Positions 44,378 through 57,072 of a stretch of 64,000 nt of DNA are shown here, in pieces. The stretch is from the NCBI GenBank assembly GCA_037367405.1, contig JAZKJV010010741.1:124001-188000 (forward strand), in the 5' to 3' direction. Within the stretch, counting starts at the first letter, position 1. Each line of letters begins with the position of its first letter. The DNA comes from Ottelia alismoides (Eukaryota > Streptophyta > Magnoliopsida > Alismatales > Hydrocharitaceae). Under the pieces are notes generated by a model, which was given only the letters and a program-made list of their open reading frames with translations, was not told the DNA's origin and searched no databases. Both the position numbers and the translations under genes were made by a program.

Positions 44378-44826
44378 CTATACTTAGCTCAAACGATGTC
44401 CTCAGAGTCAAGAGCGATGAAGAAGACATAACTCGTGCTAAGTATAGGGAAGTGAAAAGGAAGGCTATATACAAAGACGAATGAATGAATAGAATATCAA
44501 GAGACTCTCGGCTTTTCCCCCTATACTTAGGATCAAGTAACCCTAAGTATAGCAGGCTGTACACAAAGGGAAACCCGAGTGGAGAATGTACAGGGTCTAC
44601 CTCCCTATACTTAGGGTAAAATATCCCTAAGTATAGGCATCAAAACAGGGGTAGAAAGACACGAAGAAAATACGAATATATACAAGAAGGAGGACATCAC
44701 TCCCCCTATACTTAAGGTGAAGAACCTTAAGTATAGGCAACACCACAGAAGTGATGAAACAGAACGAATGAACAACCCGGTGTTTTCACCCCCCTATACT
44801 TAGGATGAGCAATATCCTAAGTATAG
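44378..44826 (-). repeat. array of five hairpins with arms of the polypurine-tract sequence
   Basis: Arms (plus coordinates): 44378-44388/44437-44447; 44521-44531/44542-44552; 44604-44616/44625-44637; 44705-44718/44724-44737; 44794-44806/44814-44826. The core arm is CTATACTTAGG paired with CCTAAGTATAG. Hairpin 4 reads CTTAAGG/CCTTAAG and hairpin 5 CTTAGGAT/ATCCTAAG, so both arms changed together. Loops are 50, 10, 8, 5 and 7 bases. Four of the five are preceded by a C run (G run in the RNA). Confidence 0.9.
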
Positions 44827-44976
44827 CAAAGATAATCCTAAGCGAGACCTGGGGTGAAAACAAGAACGGAAGAAAGAAAGATCAAAACAAGACGAAACAC
44901 GTATATACAAAAGAGTAAAATGTTGAGGTGCCTCTCAACAAGCGCTAGATTTTACGCCCCTAGCTGGGCGCAAAGG

Positions 44977-47097
44977 CTAGGACAATGTTGTATCAAGGTT
45001 CAGTACGGCATTGGTAAGGCGAATGCCGTACTGTCGTCGCAGTCTCGGTGTGAGAACAGCGACGAAGTCAACAGTGTAAACAAAGACACCCAGGTATGCA
45101 ATCAAGCGGGTGTCTGCTACCGGCCAGTGATATCGAAAGAAGTGACCGGGATCCGGTAGCACAAAAGAAATCAGCAGTTCTAGGTCAGACTGGAGTGAGA
45201 GTATAGAGATGAAAAAATCAAACGTGGAGAAGGAAGGATCAGTGATAGATTCCTCCACGTCAATCAGTGTCTCAAACAGGTGTGGACAATCAAGATCAGG
45301 AGACTCTCTAAGAGGACTGATATCCGATGAATGGAATAGAATCAGATCAGGCAAATCATCGAATATTTCCAGAATGGGCTCATCCTCGCGAGGATCGTCG
45401 AGGTGAGAAGACTCAGAATCAGAATGATCTAAAGACTCGGTTTCGTGTTCCGCCAGATCGGAAACACTCTCAGAAGGTGAAACCGAGTACTCATCGAGTG
45501 CGGCATCCTCCCGCAGATAACCCTCGGGGATAGATGCAAGATCAGAAGTGACAAGAAGAGGATCAGGATCTAGATTGGTATCTGTGCTGCTATCAAGTAT
45601 CCACTCGGTGCACCAGGCTGCGTCATCATCGAAAGTGTAGGTATCGACAATCTGGAAGCAGGAGAAGGTACTAGTCAACACCGCGGAAGCCGGCAAAGTG
45701 TCTGCGGCTGATCCTAGCTCTGCGGCTATGCTGGATGCCAACTGATCCTCAGCAAGTGTATCTGTCTCAACAAAGTGGAGGACAAAAGGCTCGAAGACGG
45801 GACTCTCTATGTCTGTACTCTCAAAGTGGTGTCTCTCCTCGAGCTGTGGCTACTGGGCTGAGTCCTGGTAGCTGTCCGCATCCAAGAAGTGTCTCTGCAG
45901 GAAGGAGACTGACTCCTCCGGGACTGGAATCTGAAGTGTCTGAATCAATGGCTGCAAAAGCGAGGGCTCCTCCGGCTCCTGGAGTATCAGAAGATTTGAT
46001 ATCCACGACTCGTGGACTGAAAACTCTGGGACTGCCTCGAACTCCAGCTGTAAAACCAATAGGAACTCGAGAAGACTCTGGGTCCGAACCTCTGCTATCG
46101 TAGTCATCTTCTCTGTCAGTGGTGTTGTCTCATCCAAATCCTTGGGCTGGTGTGTAGAAGCTAACTCATCATGTAAAGTGACACACCGCACTGGTACTGC
46201 ATCGTCCGCATGTGTTGTCCCAACTATGGCATCTCACGAAGAAGATCTTTGTGAAAGTAATCTCGAGACGGTGTTCAGGAAGTGAACGTCGGAACTGCGG
46301 TGTGAACTGCCACATGTGGTAATCACCAGTGCAAGCTGCTCTGCGGCCATCCCCCGCATGGAGATCTCTATCAAGTATGTAAGTGGAAGTTTGTGCTCAG
46401 GAAATCTCCTCAAGAGGTCAAGAAACCTCGGCCATGCCTCGTGCAATGGCTCCTCTGGGTCAACTGAAAAGTCGGTGATCAAAGACCGCATGAAATCTGC
46501 TCTACGTGGAGGGAAGTATCTCTGTAGAAACTCTCGGCGTAACTCTCCCCACGTCTCGCATGTCCTCCCCAATCGTCGGTGCCATCTCATGGCTCTGTCC
46601 TGAAGCGTGAAGGGGAAGGTCCTGCTCATCAGCTCCTCTGTAGTGACGTCTGAATATCTCTGTGCTCTACAAAACTCCTCGAAAGCGGACAGGTGAAGAT
46701 AAGGCTCCTCGCGCGCCTCTCCTGAAAATATCGGCAGTCGCTGAATGTAATCCAACTCCAAGACGAATGGACGTAATGTAGAAGCTGACTGAGCTCCCTG
46801 TGCTATCTGCTCCTCCATCCTTCCGGAATAGGATATGTCTGTTGATCTCCACTGCTCTCTCTGATCACCAACGGAGTGCACTCTCAACTCAGCAACAGCA
46901 TCGTCCGGGTCTCACATCTGCTCTATCTGGTATCCTCGGACGTCTTGCACAGCATGCCTAGAGTAGTGAGATGAAAGGGAGGGAGGGAGCGGGAGGTTGG
47001 TCGGAGATCTGACCTCCCTAGAAGGTGGACTGGAGTGATGGTCAGAAGATGGAGAAGAAGCCGTAAGAGTCGGCTTGAAGTGAGGGGGATCCATCAT
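44977..47097 (-). pseudogene. gag-like protein with long acidic C-terminal region, element E (three stops)
   Basis: A single 707-codon frame from 47097 is broken only by TGA at 46912-46914, TGA at 46234-46236 and TAG at 45850-45852. Residues about 60-260 resemble a retrotransposon gag domain: PIFSGEAREEPYLHLSAFEE, TFPFTLQDRAMRWHRRL, WGELRREFLQRYFPPRR, EEPLHEAWPRFLDLLRRFPE. The rest (46230-44977) is rich in Asp, Glu, Ser and Leu (for example LAEHETESLDHSDSESSHLD) and resembles nothing I know. There is no zinc knuckle. All three stops can be explained by C-to-T change of CGA or CAG codons, as expected from decay of methylated DNA. Gag would package element RNA; the role of the acidic part is unknown. 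Confidence 0.82.
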
Positions 47098-48585
47098 CCA
47101 GGGGTAAAGGAGAAGAAGAAGAAGACTGAAGGGAGGGAGGGTGGGAAATAGATGGAGGAAGATGGGGAAAGATCGAAGGGATCTGGAAATCACACAAGAT
47201 GAACAAGCAAATCCCCAATTCACCTACGCACACAAAGCTGAAGACCGAAAGGGATCGGTCAATTATCTTGTCGATTTTATTTTAGGTGATCATTCAGTCT
47301 ACCAAAGCGATTACGTGAGGTAAATAGGTATCCAGATATTTCTCAACCGACTGTCCCGTACTGAAAGCCGGTAATCAGTCAAGAAAGATCGGAGGCTCTA
47401 TCCTAGGGGGTTACTCTCCCCAAGACAGATTTTCAGTGAAGTGTCTTTTATGTCAAGTATGATTAGCAGTCCCGATTTTATTGTTTTTAATTTTAGATAT
47501 TTTTCAAATAAAAGAAACGCCTAACGAATTTTTCGGTTCTCCTGGTTATTTAGTCAAAAACAAGGGGGAGAAGACGAAAAAGCCAATGCGCGATGAAATC
47601 AATGATGCATGCAGAGATAGAAATGCGTACCTGTCTCCAGCACTCTACATGCAAGTGATCCGCACAGAAATGTAAAGACAGAAAAGAAACTACCTAAATG
47701 GTGCAGCGATGAAAACCGAGTCCTAAACATGCAATTCTACTCGAAGAACCGTCTAACTGGTCACTGATCCTTCAAGCCAAAGGTCCGATCTCGGTCTACC
47801 CCTCCTCCTCCCAACACATCGGGTTCAGGAGCAGCGCTTGGCAGGGCAGGCTACGGCACGTAGGCTATGAAGGGAGTGAGTCAGTTATTTTTATTAGTGA
47901 GTTATTATTAGGTCCAATTAATCGCACTATGGGAACAAGCAGATAATTAGGTGTGGGGATCCTATTAATTACGGCACAGTCAAGTAGAAAATCCTAAGTC
48001 TAGGGGCTTGAGAAAAACCGCTGAAAACTGTAAAAGGCAGCAAGAAAACCAAAGCCGCGAAAAACCACGAAAAACCCTAAGGGTCCCCCGAGCACACCGG
48101 TGCTCGGCGAAACAGACCCGCTAGTCAAGCCAAGTCCACAGTCTGAGTCTGTCCCAGTATTATTACAAATAATCAAATGAAATGAAAATAAAAAGCTAAA
48201 CTAATCCTCGCCCGCTCGTCTACTCTCTCACGCTCTCCTGCGGCTCCGTGCAGAAGGGAGCCGCCTCCAAGTCCCGCGGTTGCGCCAGCTTCTCGAAAGC
48301 TGCCGCCTCGGTCCTCAGGCCCTCGCAAGAAAGAAGACAAGTGTCAAACCAACAATAATATAATCAAATATGGACAAGAAATAAAAGACAAGGGTATATA
48401 TGCAAAAAAATGACAAATAAAATAAACAAACAAAAATTAAACAAAAACAAAAATAAAAGAAAATAAAATAAAATAAAATAAAGCAAAAATAAAAGAAAAA
48501 TAAAAAGCCGTGAAAAGCCGCAGACTCAGAAAGAGCCGCGAAAAGCCGCGAAAAAGAAAATAAAAAGAAAACTACTAAGCCGTGC
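47098..48585 (-). other. leader of element E
   Basis: About 1.5 kb lies between primer site and gag start. It includes an A-rich stretch (48410-48500) and GCCGCGAAAA repeats near the primer site. No coding sequence is seen. In this class the leader carries dimerisation and packaging signals, which cannot be pinpointed here. Confidence 0.5.
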
Positions 48586-48603
48586 TCCCCGGCAACGGCG
48601 CCA
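48586..48603 (-). promoter_or_regulatory. tRNA-Asp primer binding site of element E
   Basis: Plus-strand TCCCCGGCAACGGCGCCA equals the last 18 bases of plant tRNA-Asp(GTC) including CCA. It lies 3 bp from the 5' LTR. This primer is typical of Tat/Athila-type gypsy elements and unlike the tRNA-Met sites of the copia copies. Confidence 0.93.
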
Positions 48604-48606
48604 TTC

Positions 48607-51600
48607 TGATAACACAGCCTGATCACTCGGGTAAAAGGTCGTCAAAGGTCGTTGCGACCCAAGCAATCAGACTCGGTCAATCCAGAAAAAGAGACCACCA
48701 AATAAGATAAAATCAACTCAAAATCAGATAGCGGTCTTACTATTATTTTAACCTGGTATAGAGACCAGGGTCGATCACAAGGAGCACGTAATGGCCTCGC
48801 GGCCTACGAAGTAGTCAAAAAGAAATTGAAATAAAATAAAAAGTGTTTTTGGTGGATTTTTAGTCTTTTTATATTTTTTGGATTTTTAATGTATTAAGAA
48901 AATAAGAAAGACAAGAAAGCATGGCAATTCAACAATTTATTTAAACACTCAAATATCAACCAAAAATTCAAATAAAAATGTTTTTGTGTATTTTATACTT
49001 TTTACTGTTTTTAGTGAATTTTTGAAATTTTTCTGATTTTTATTTAATTTTCTAAAAATCAAATAAGGTAAGAAATTGAAGACATTGTCCAGTCAGGAGA
49101 AAAAGACCAATTTAAAATGCAAAAGGGCCTAGTTAGCTCCTAGAGGTAATTTTCCTATAAACTAGAAAGTTTAAGGAAAATTTGGGTACTGGATTTATGA
49201 TTTTTGAATTTTTAGATTAATTATTGGAATTTTTATAAGATTTTTAGTGTTTTGTAATTTTTATGAGTGTTATGTAATGAAAAATGGCCAAAATTGGCCA
49301 GAAAATCAAACACAACAATCTAAACAGTAACTAATTTTTTTGTAATTTTTAGATAGGTTTTAATATTTTTTGTGAATTTTTAAATCAAACAGTAACGACG
49401 ATGATTGTTTTTGATTTTTTAAAAATATCAAATCAAAACAAAAATGTCTCCAAAAATTCCAGAAAATTTTACAACATGGCAGGGGCCATGTATCCAATTT
49501 TCATTGAATTTGGAGTTAATTTGCTATTTTATTAAAAATAAAAAGCAAGCCACTGTGCATAGGGACCTATCTGCAATTATATTAAAACCTTGGGCCCCCT
49601 GGAGAAAAAGCTTGGAAACTGTAGGGGCAGGAGTGCAAATTGTCCCCCGGGCCACGCACGATGCACGTGACTCAGGCCTGGGGGGACCTATTTGTCATTC
49701 CTATTTCTAAAAATACAAAACTTAACACGCCAAAAACGTAGGGCTAAAATTGCAAATGTACCAAATGATCACGTGTCGACGCACGTGTCCACAACTGGCA
49801 GGGCTATAAATGCAAATCAAATAAACATGAAGGTCCTCAGTGCAATATTGACAAAAATAAAAGAACTACACTACGTATTTACAGTACTAAATAATAAAAA
49901 CAGGAACTGGAGGGGCCTAAGAGCTACTTACCCCTTTTATTAATGTCGACGGCTGGATGAGCGCCACGTCAATGATCTGACGGTGGAGAGAAGCGGGCGC
50001 TTTAAATCTGGAACGCAAGCCTAATCGGACGGTCGAGGGTCCACCACGTGGAGATCTGACGGTCCTCGTAGGTCATGGCTAAACCCTCGGTGGATCGACG
50101 GCTGAGAAGGCGACGCGTGGAGATCGGAGGGCTCTGGATCACGGGCGTCTCTTCATCTGAACGTGTGGCTCAGATCGGTCCTTGGAAGAATCTGACGGTG
50201 GAGACGCTCCTGGATGGACGGCCTAGATGCGAACTGGAGCGGGAGGATGATCTAACGGCGCGAGGAGGTCCTGGAAGAACTATCGGCCGACGAACTTCGC
50301 CGGCTTGAAACTCGAGCGTGGGGGCTCCTCGTCGGCTGCTGGAAGGCTGAGAAGAATCGTGGGAGCCTTCCGCGTCTGATGGAATGCTCCTATGATGGCG
50401 GGGAGCCCTGGGGAGCTCCGGCGGTGATGAAGACCTGGAGCTGCTGTGCTCAAGCCTTGGACCTCCAGATGAGGTCCTTACGACGATCTGACCTGCACAA
50501 GCAAAACACGGGGTCGAGCGCAAACTGCCTCGACCCGTCAGAGCAAGCGGGATGTGAAAGATGAGGCGGTATGAGGGCTCTCCGACGAGCGGCGGAGGGT
50601 GAGAGCCGATATCCCTGCTCCGGGGTGAGCCAGGGGGAATGGAAGGTCGGAGAAGGTGGAGAGGGGTCTGGTGAACGTGAAGCGAAGGTCGGATGGGTGA
50701 ATGGGTGACCGGAGATGAAGGGCGGAGGCGGCAAAGCTACACTACTGAATTCGGAAAAACTCGAAATTAAGCTAATCTACGGCCTAAAAAGGGTACCTGA
50801 TGGAGGCGGTTGACTAGGCTGAAGCTCAGCAAGCTTCTGGGTCATTGCCTGCAAGGGGGCGTCGTCTCCCTAAGGCTGGGCGCGCTCGCGGCGGCGCACG
50901 GCGACGAAAGCAGCCGGATCAGTGGCTCCCGGCTTCCTGGGCCTCGCTGCTACTCCGAAGAACACGGCTGTCACTCAGGCACTCCGGAGGAGGTCACAGG
51001 CGACGAGGGGGAGATCCAAAGATGAAGAACAAGGTTGCCGGAGCTGAGGATTTATATGATCAGGGGTCCGAGAAGAAGTAGGTCGGGCGAGTCACTCGCG
51101 ACTCGGATCCCTAAGACCCACCCCGGGCATGGGTCATGGATGTTCAAGGATCAATCGGAGCCCGGGGTTAAGGTGTTTGGTTGTCGGATCGAATGGGAAA
51201 TAATTGGAGAAGTCGGGTCGTCAATCAGATCCGCAAGAGCAGAGGGTCTGCGGGGGAAGTTGATCGGGGTCAACAAACCCCCGTGGACCAATCAGAATCT
51301 ACCAAGGCCAATTTATTTGTTTATTTATTTTAAAATAGAAAATGATCGAATTAATAAAAACTTAAAACATGAAAAATATTTATTTTATTTTTTTCTATTT
51401 TTTGTGATTTTTAATTAATTTTTCAAAATAAAATTAAGGTATTTACATAATTAGGCTATATATAGGTATATGTACACTATAGGATTTTTATTTTTGATTT
51501 TTAATTTGTTATTTTTATACATTTTTATCCCCATTTTATATTTTATTTATTTATGTCATAAAATTAGGAATAAAAAGATATTTTTATTTTATTTTTATTA

Positions 51601-52254
51601 TTTATATACAAGGGTAAAATAAATCTATATGTTCATGTATCTACATGGTATATTTACAAAGTGTTTTTGGGTTTTTAATTTTGTTCTTTTTATTTTGTTT
51701 TTGTTTTAATTGTTTTTATTTTATTTATTTACACCATAAAATATAGAATATATACAAATTTTATAAAACTTAATTTTATTTATTTATAAGGTGAAATAAA
51801 TATAAGTGAGTGGGCTATATACATGGTGAATGTACACAAGTGATGTTTTTGTTTTCTTTTTAATTTTTTTTATTTTTATCTTGATTTTATATTTATAAAT
51901 ATATAAAAGTATTTACACGCCCATTTTATTCTATTTTTAGAGGAAAATATTTTTATTATATTTACAACTATATTTACACACATGAGCCCCTATCTCCCTC
52001 TACTTTGGCTTTTATGCGGTCAGGTCCATGCTGAGCCCTCCCTGGGTTAGGTTGCTCAATATTTATTCTAAATATTTCCCTCTTTTTCTTTTTGATCTTT
52101 ATTCTTTTATTTTTGCACAAAAACATGCTAATTATTATTATTTACACTATGCATGCTTTTGGTAGTTATCTATATTTACAAATATATACATGCATTTGCA
52201 AAGGTTTTTGTAGCTAAAATATAAGAATAAAGAGTGATGAATGAGTATTCATCA
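48607..52254 (-). repeat. 5' LTR of element E
   Basis: 3648 bp partner of 39119-42760 with the same motif arrays and the same minus-strand open frame (50170-50523). As 5' LTR it holds the promoter, which I cannot place exactly. Confidence 0.93.
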
Positions 52255-52259
52255 TGGTC

Positions 52260-53155
52260 GAGTACCAATTTTTCCACTATAGCAAAATGAGGCTATAGTG
52301 ATGCTTTTTTTCAAAGTTTGTCACTAAAAAGTCTGATGTTAAATATTTAATGATGATATTATTTGTTGTAAAATGACCTTTTATACTTGAAATTAGTAAT
52401 GTATGTCATATTGTCATTATATCATTAGTGGTTGTCCATATAACGATGTTTATCCATTACTATTTCAAGATTTTAACTAGTTATCGATAATTTTTATGTT
52501 CAAAATTTAGCAATGATTATTTAAAATTTTAAAAATAGCAACGGATAAGCATCGTTGTATATACCATCGCTAATGATATAGCAATATACACAATATTCAT
52601 CGTTAATTTCAAGTACATTAGTCTCGTTTCATCAAAGAATGTCTTCCAATGGTCAAATACCTTGTTAACATCTTAATGAAGGCATAATAATCATAATAAC
52701 TCAGCTGGAAAATATCGGTTGACTGGATTGGAATAGTCGATTCAATTTTAACGAGTAGCCACCCAACATCTAGCAACCTCTAATACTTTCCCTAATGGGT
52801 GAGTTGGTTGGTTCTTCAAGGATAGTCAACTACAAATAATTAGTTGACTGAAGTGTAGAATCGACAATTGAAATGGTTTTAGCTTCAACTATAGGATGAG
52901 TCAATAACCTTGACTTTACAGATTAGGTATCGGTCAAACAAACTTTGTCCATAGTCGGGTACATCTTTAAGAAGAATTTTGTTAGAAGTCGTTTATCATT
53001 GACTCGTTTACATTAGTCTACTTGAAAACAAAATCTATCTAAAAAAATATTTTGATAATCATCATCTATTGATTCATCATCTGATCATCATCTTATTAGA
53101 AGACTCGAAATATAATAGAGAATCGACAATGTATGAAATAATTGCATAATACATC
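52260..53155. other. AT-rich flank right of element E
   Basis: Repeated words such as CTATAGTGATG, TAGCAATG and GCATCGTTGTAT appear here and in the left flank (38885-39110), which was contiguous before E inserted. They may be subterminal repeats of a DNA transposon, but no ends were found. Confidence 0.4.
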
Positions 53156-54074
53156 TGTCGAATATCATAGCTATTGAGAGTTATCTTTGTAGAATCCTAT
53201 TTCATATGTATTTTTTTATTTCTTTTGTCGTTATTATGTAATTTACCATCTAGGGTTTCTTCTCTTTATGTAGGAGAGCCCTATGCCCCAATCTTAATCG
53301 AGTCATATTTCCACATGGGTTCAAATCAATGGTCCTAGATCGAAGACTTGAGCCCCATGGCCCCTACCCTCACCATCCAACCTCTACATGCAGCTTCCTT
53401 TATGCGAACATCACTCCTTTTGCTCACTCTCCATCACCACTAGAGCAGAGGATGCAACATCGGTCCTGTTGTTGCATGGTGCTTCTGCACACCTCCTAGG
53501 GCACCGCATGGTGTCTCTTGCATTACCACATGCACAACAAGGCCCACCCAGATCACTACATAGAGCACCACACCTCTTCTTCCCACACAGATTGTTGAAG
53601 CTCTACTCGTTGCACCTAACGAGGGGGTTGAGACTATCCTATCCATCTATGGATCTTTGTGTGCCAATGCTTCAATGTTATACACCGCAGTGCAGTTTAA
53701 TTTTGGTGCATACAAGTTGATTTCAAACTTATAAATCACCTCTGCAGTCCTAGCTAGAGCACTCTCGAAGTTGATGGGAACAGTTGTGGCATGAGTCTAC
53801 ATGCACAACTAGTTCCCCACATGACTGTGTAACTTCAGATCCGTCTATATCCCAAGTTGTGTCCTTTTCTAGCTTCTTCGTCATCATCTCAAAGAATAAG
53901 ATAGATTTATTTCCTTCTTCGTCGCCTTCAATCACCTCGTGCCGATTCATCGAGTTGGATGGGACCAACTATGAGTTATGGTCCATGCAATTTATTATTG
54001 GGGCAGTAGAAGATTGGTGGTTCAGATGCAAAATAGGGAGAGCGAATAAAGAAAAATACACAAAGTGCATGTAA
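53156..54074 (+). pseudogene. copia 5' fragment: LTR, leader and start of gag
   Basis: Sequence ending TTTCCACA at 53315 is LTR-like, with ATGTAATTTACC and TTTATGTAGGAGAGCCCT similar to elements A-D. It is followed by a degraded primer site at 53316 and ATGGTCCTAGATCGAAG, which matches the leader start of A. Near 53950 the family gag block reads IELDGTNYELWSMQFI and then loses similarity. It is a truncated, old relative of the left-hand copia family. Confidence 0.65.
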
Positions 54075-54199
54075 ACTCAAGACATTCCTTTCATTAAAAT
54101 GTGAAATTTTCATACGAGACATGAACTTTTAACTACACTGCTTACAACTAGAGAAGAAGAATTTACAATACTTTGAAGGAAGATGACACTTTTGGTGGT

Positions 54200-55428
54200 A
54201 GTGGATAGATTGTGCTTCTTATTGTTGTGTTCAAATGAGGGCACATTAGGTGGTATTTACAACCCCTCCAACATGGTGGAGATATTTTGGAAGAGGGATC
54301 TAGAATCCTCTTTCACACTCCTCCTTTGGGTGGAATATCTAAATATTTTGGTAGGAGGTGGAGAAATATCTAGATATTTTCTCTACCTCTCCATTTTCTA
54401 GGATCTTTCTCCAAGTTGGTCTCTCTCCTAAGAATTTGAGTGGAGATCTTTAAGCCCACAAGTAGAACAACTCATTAGTAATAATAATTGTACATGGACA
54501 AATTACAAATTATTTATATTTTCAACACTCCCTTTTAATGTGTAATTTACATGACTTGTCTGAAATGTTGGAATTTTTCTATTGGAAGTTGCTCTATAAA
54601 AATATATGCAATTTGGACCTCTGTGCTGATGAACTTTAGCTTTATGTTGCAATTCTGCACTAGCTCTCATACATAAGATGATGAAATCAATATACTTTGT
54701 TCTTCCATTAAAAACTGGATTCTTTGTCATAGCAATGGTTGACATGTTATCGCATATTATAGTTGCTGAAAGAACATTCACCTCTTGAATATCATGGAGA
54801 ATTTTTTTTAGCCATGAAGCTTCACATGATGCACTTGTAACAGATATATATTCGGTTTTTGTTGAAGAAAGAGCTATGGTCTTCTGCTTCTTAGAACTCC
54901 AAGGTTTGACTTTGGATCCCATGCAAAATAAATAGTATGATGTGCTTTTTCTATCATCTATAGATCCAGTACAATCACTGTTTGAGTAGACTTTGAGAGA
55001 ATTATCTTTTACAGAAGTATATTTGATTCCAAAATTCTTAGTATTTGAATATATCAAAGAATCTTTTTTGCGGTTGCGTAATGAAGCTTGCTCGGTTTAC
55101 TCATAAATCTTGACATAACACTTACTACATATATGATGCCATGCCTCATATTTGTTAAACATAATAGGGAGCCTACAAGACTCTTATAAAGAGACTCATA
55201 AGCTTCTTGAATCCATCATTTGAAGAATGTTTTGTATTAAGAGCCATAGGAATTACTTCTGATTTGCAATTTGACATATGAAATCTCTTGAGAAGATCAT
55301 GAACATATTTTCTTGAGAGATGAATGTTTCACCTTTCTTTTTGTTGAACTTGAATATCAAGAAAGTATCTCATAAGACTAAGATCCGTCATTTCATATTC
55401 TTTCATCATTGCTTTCTTGAGAGATGAA
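54200..55428 (-). pseudogene. copia fragment: reverse transcriptase end, RNase H and LTR part
   Basis: On the minus strand from 55428, reverse-transcriptase pieces (MTDLSLMRYFLDIQV) are followed by a 184-residue frame (54503-55057) with RNase H blocks DCTGSIDDRKSTSYYLFCMG, WSSKKQKTIALSSTKTEYIS and NPVFNGRTKYIDF. A purine tract (ACACATTAAAAGGGAG) and an LTR start (TGTTGAAAATATAAATAATT) follow at 54527 and below. The sequence differs from the A-D family and resembles Tork-like copia. It is truncated where the gypsy LTR begins at 55429. Confidence 0.8.
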
Positions 55429-56114
55429 TGGTTAGCGGCACGACCCGTCCCGCTAACCAGGACGTGCCACGACAGAGATCTTTCTTCTTCTTTTTCCTCA
55501 AGTAAACATGTGGCAATCTCAAAAACATAACATCTTTGTATTTCAAGTTCACAACACCAAGAAGTGTATTACACAAGTTCTATCTATTACAACTTCTCAC
55601 AAAATAACACAGACAGTACAAAACAACGAAAAGCAAAAGACACCTCCTCCAAGTGTATCAGCGGTCCTTTCCCCTGCTAGTCGTGATTCTGCTGATCTGT
55701 ATATAATTATTATATAAAGGGATGAGTCTAAACCCATTTATGAGCTTACACCCAGTGAAAGGATCTCAAGCTTTTTATATATAGCTAAAATCTGAAATAT
55801 GAGCATCATGACAAGAATTTATGATGAATACTGCGAAATAGCTTGAAAGAGACTTTATGAAAGAAATGACATATAACAACATGCTAGTTTTACAAATCAA
55901 ATGTTGAAATCACTTCCAAAGCAGATAAACTGAAACATAATCATCACTATCAAGCTGTTTGTACTAATCACCACTGTGGCTAATTTATTGACTCATGAAC
56001 GCTGAAACAAAGCTAAGTTATACGCGCAGACGGTCCTAAAGACCAAAAACACCCTGCATACAGCCCAAAGTCTATATGTATACAGTATGCGGACCCAAAG
56101 TCCTCTTGATACCA

Positions 56115-56195
56115 TATCTAATGGTTTGCCATATCTAATGGCGGTTTCAGGGTCATATCTAATGACATCACCATATCTAATGGCTAGTTCATGAT
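56115..56195. repeat. repeated CATATCTAATG words in the LTR
   Basis: CATATCTAATGG/A occurs five times in about 80 bp. Confidence 0.8.
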
Positions 56196-57072
56196 TTGTA
56201 TAAAAGAGCTACTGTGGTGCTTATCTTCTGATTCTGATTCTTTTTCTTGCCACTAATAAACTGTACTTTTGCCAATTCAAGCTCATAATAGTTAAATCAT
56301 GAACATAAAACACTCTTGACATAACATACATATTCTGACAACTAGAACTTGTTAATAACTTGAAAACCGATCCATAATGCATAGTAACCGTGCAAAACAT
56401 AATTCTTCACAGAAAAATACATATCTAAATAGTGAAACTTTATGTCTCGTGTTCTATCAAGAACAAAAATGCATAAAACGTGCTATCATGATAAAACACC
56501 TGAAACGACGTCTGAAATACGTTCTAAAGCCCTGATTTTATCTCAACGGTATGGTACTTGTAATTCATGCGTAAAAATATTAGAAAACACGATTTCATAC
56601 TAACTATTCAAACCACGTATAAAAGCTAAAGACTAGTGCTTTAAAATAGCGCTTGAGAATCCCTCACATGATTGTTGTCTAACTTGAGTCGAAAATGTTT
56701 CTTTAGTGAAAACCTCCTCTATAGACGTCTTAGATTTGAGTACTACGGCTTGATGCGGACAGAACTTCGTTACGGCTTTTAATACGCTCTTGGTCACTGA
56801 CAGAGCTTCGCCGTACTCCTATCGTGCTCCTCAAGCAACCACGACGGCCTTGTGGCTCTAGGGTCGGCCTTGTGGCTCTAGGGTGGTGAGAGGGGTGTGG
56901 AATGAATGGAATGGAATGGGGATGTCTTGGGTATATATAGGCCTCCACCCCCTTTACATGTGTGACATGTGTCAACACGTAAGGGAGCCTCTAAGCCACA
57001 TGTTGCCTCTCTTCCATGTATGACGACACATGGTAACACTTGCCAACCATTTAACATGCCACATGTCTTATT

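Larger units (their letters stand above)
39119..52254 (-). mobile_element. non-autonomous LTR retrotransposon E (gag-like frame, no pol)
   Basis: This is a complete 13,136-bp element. LTRs at 39119-42760 and 48607-52254 have TG...CA ends. The tRNA-Asp primer site (48586-48603) next to the right LTR and the purine tract next to the left LTR show that transcription runs on the minus strand. The 5.85-kb interior has one long gag-like frame with three stops and no protease, integrase or reverse-transcriptase motif. In the 540 bp I compared directly (40441-40980 against 49927-50466) the LTRs differ at 21 positions (about 4%), mostly transitions. Its size, tRNA-Asp site and gag suggest a derivative of Ty3/gypsy elements of the Tat/Athila kind, like the TR-GAG class. 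It must borrow enzymes from a partner. Confidence 0.93.

Noticed and set aside
48586..48603. tRNA-Asp gene
   Set aside because: Only the 18-base 3' end is present. It lies 3 bp from an LTR, so it is a primer binding site.
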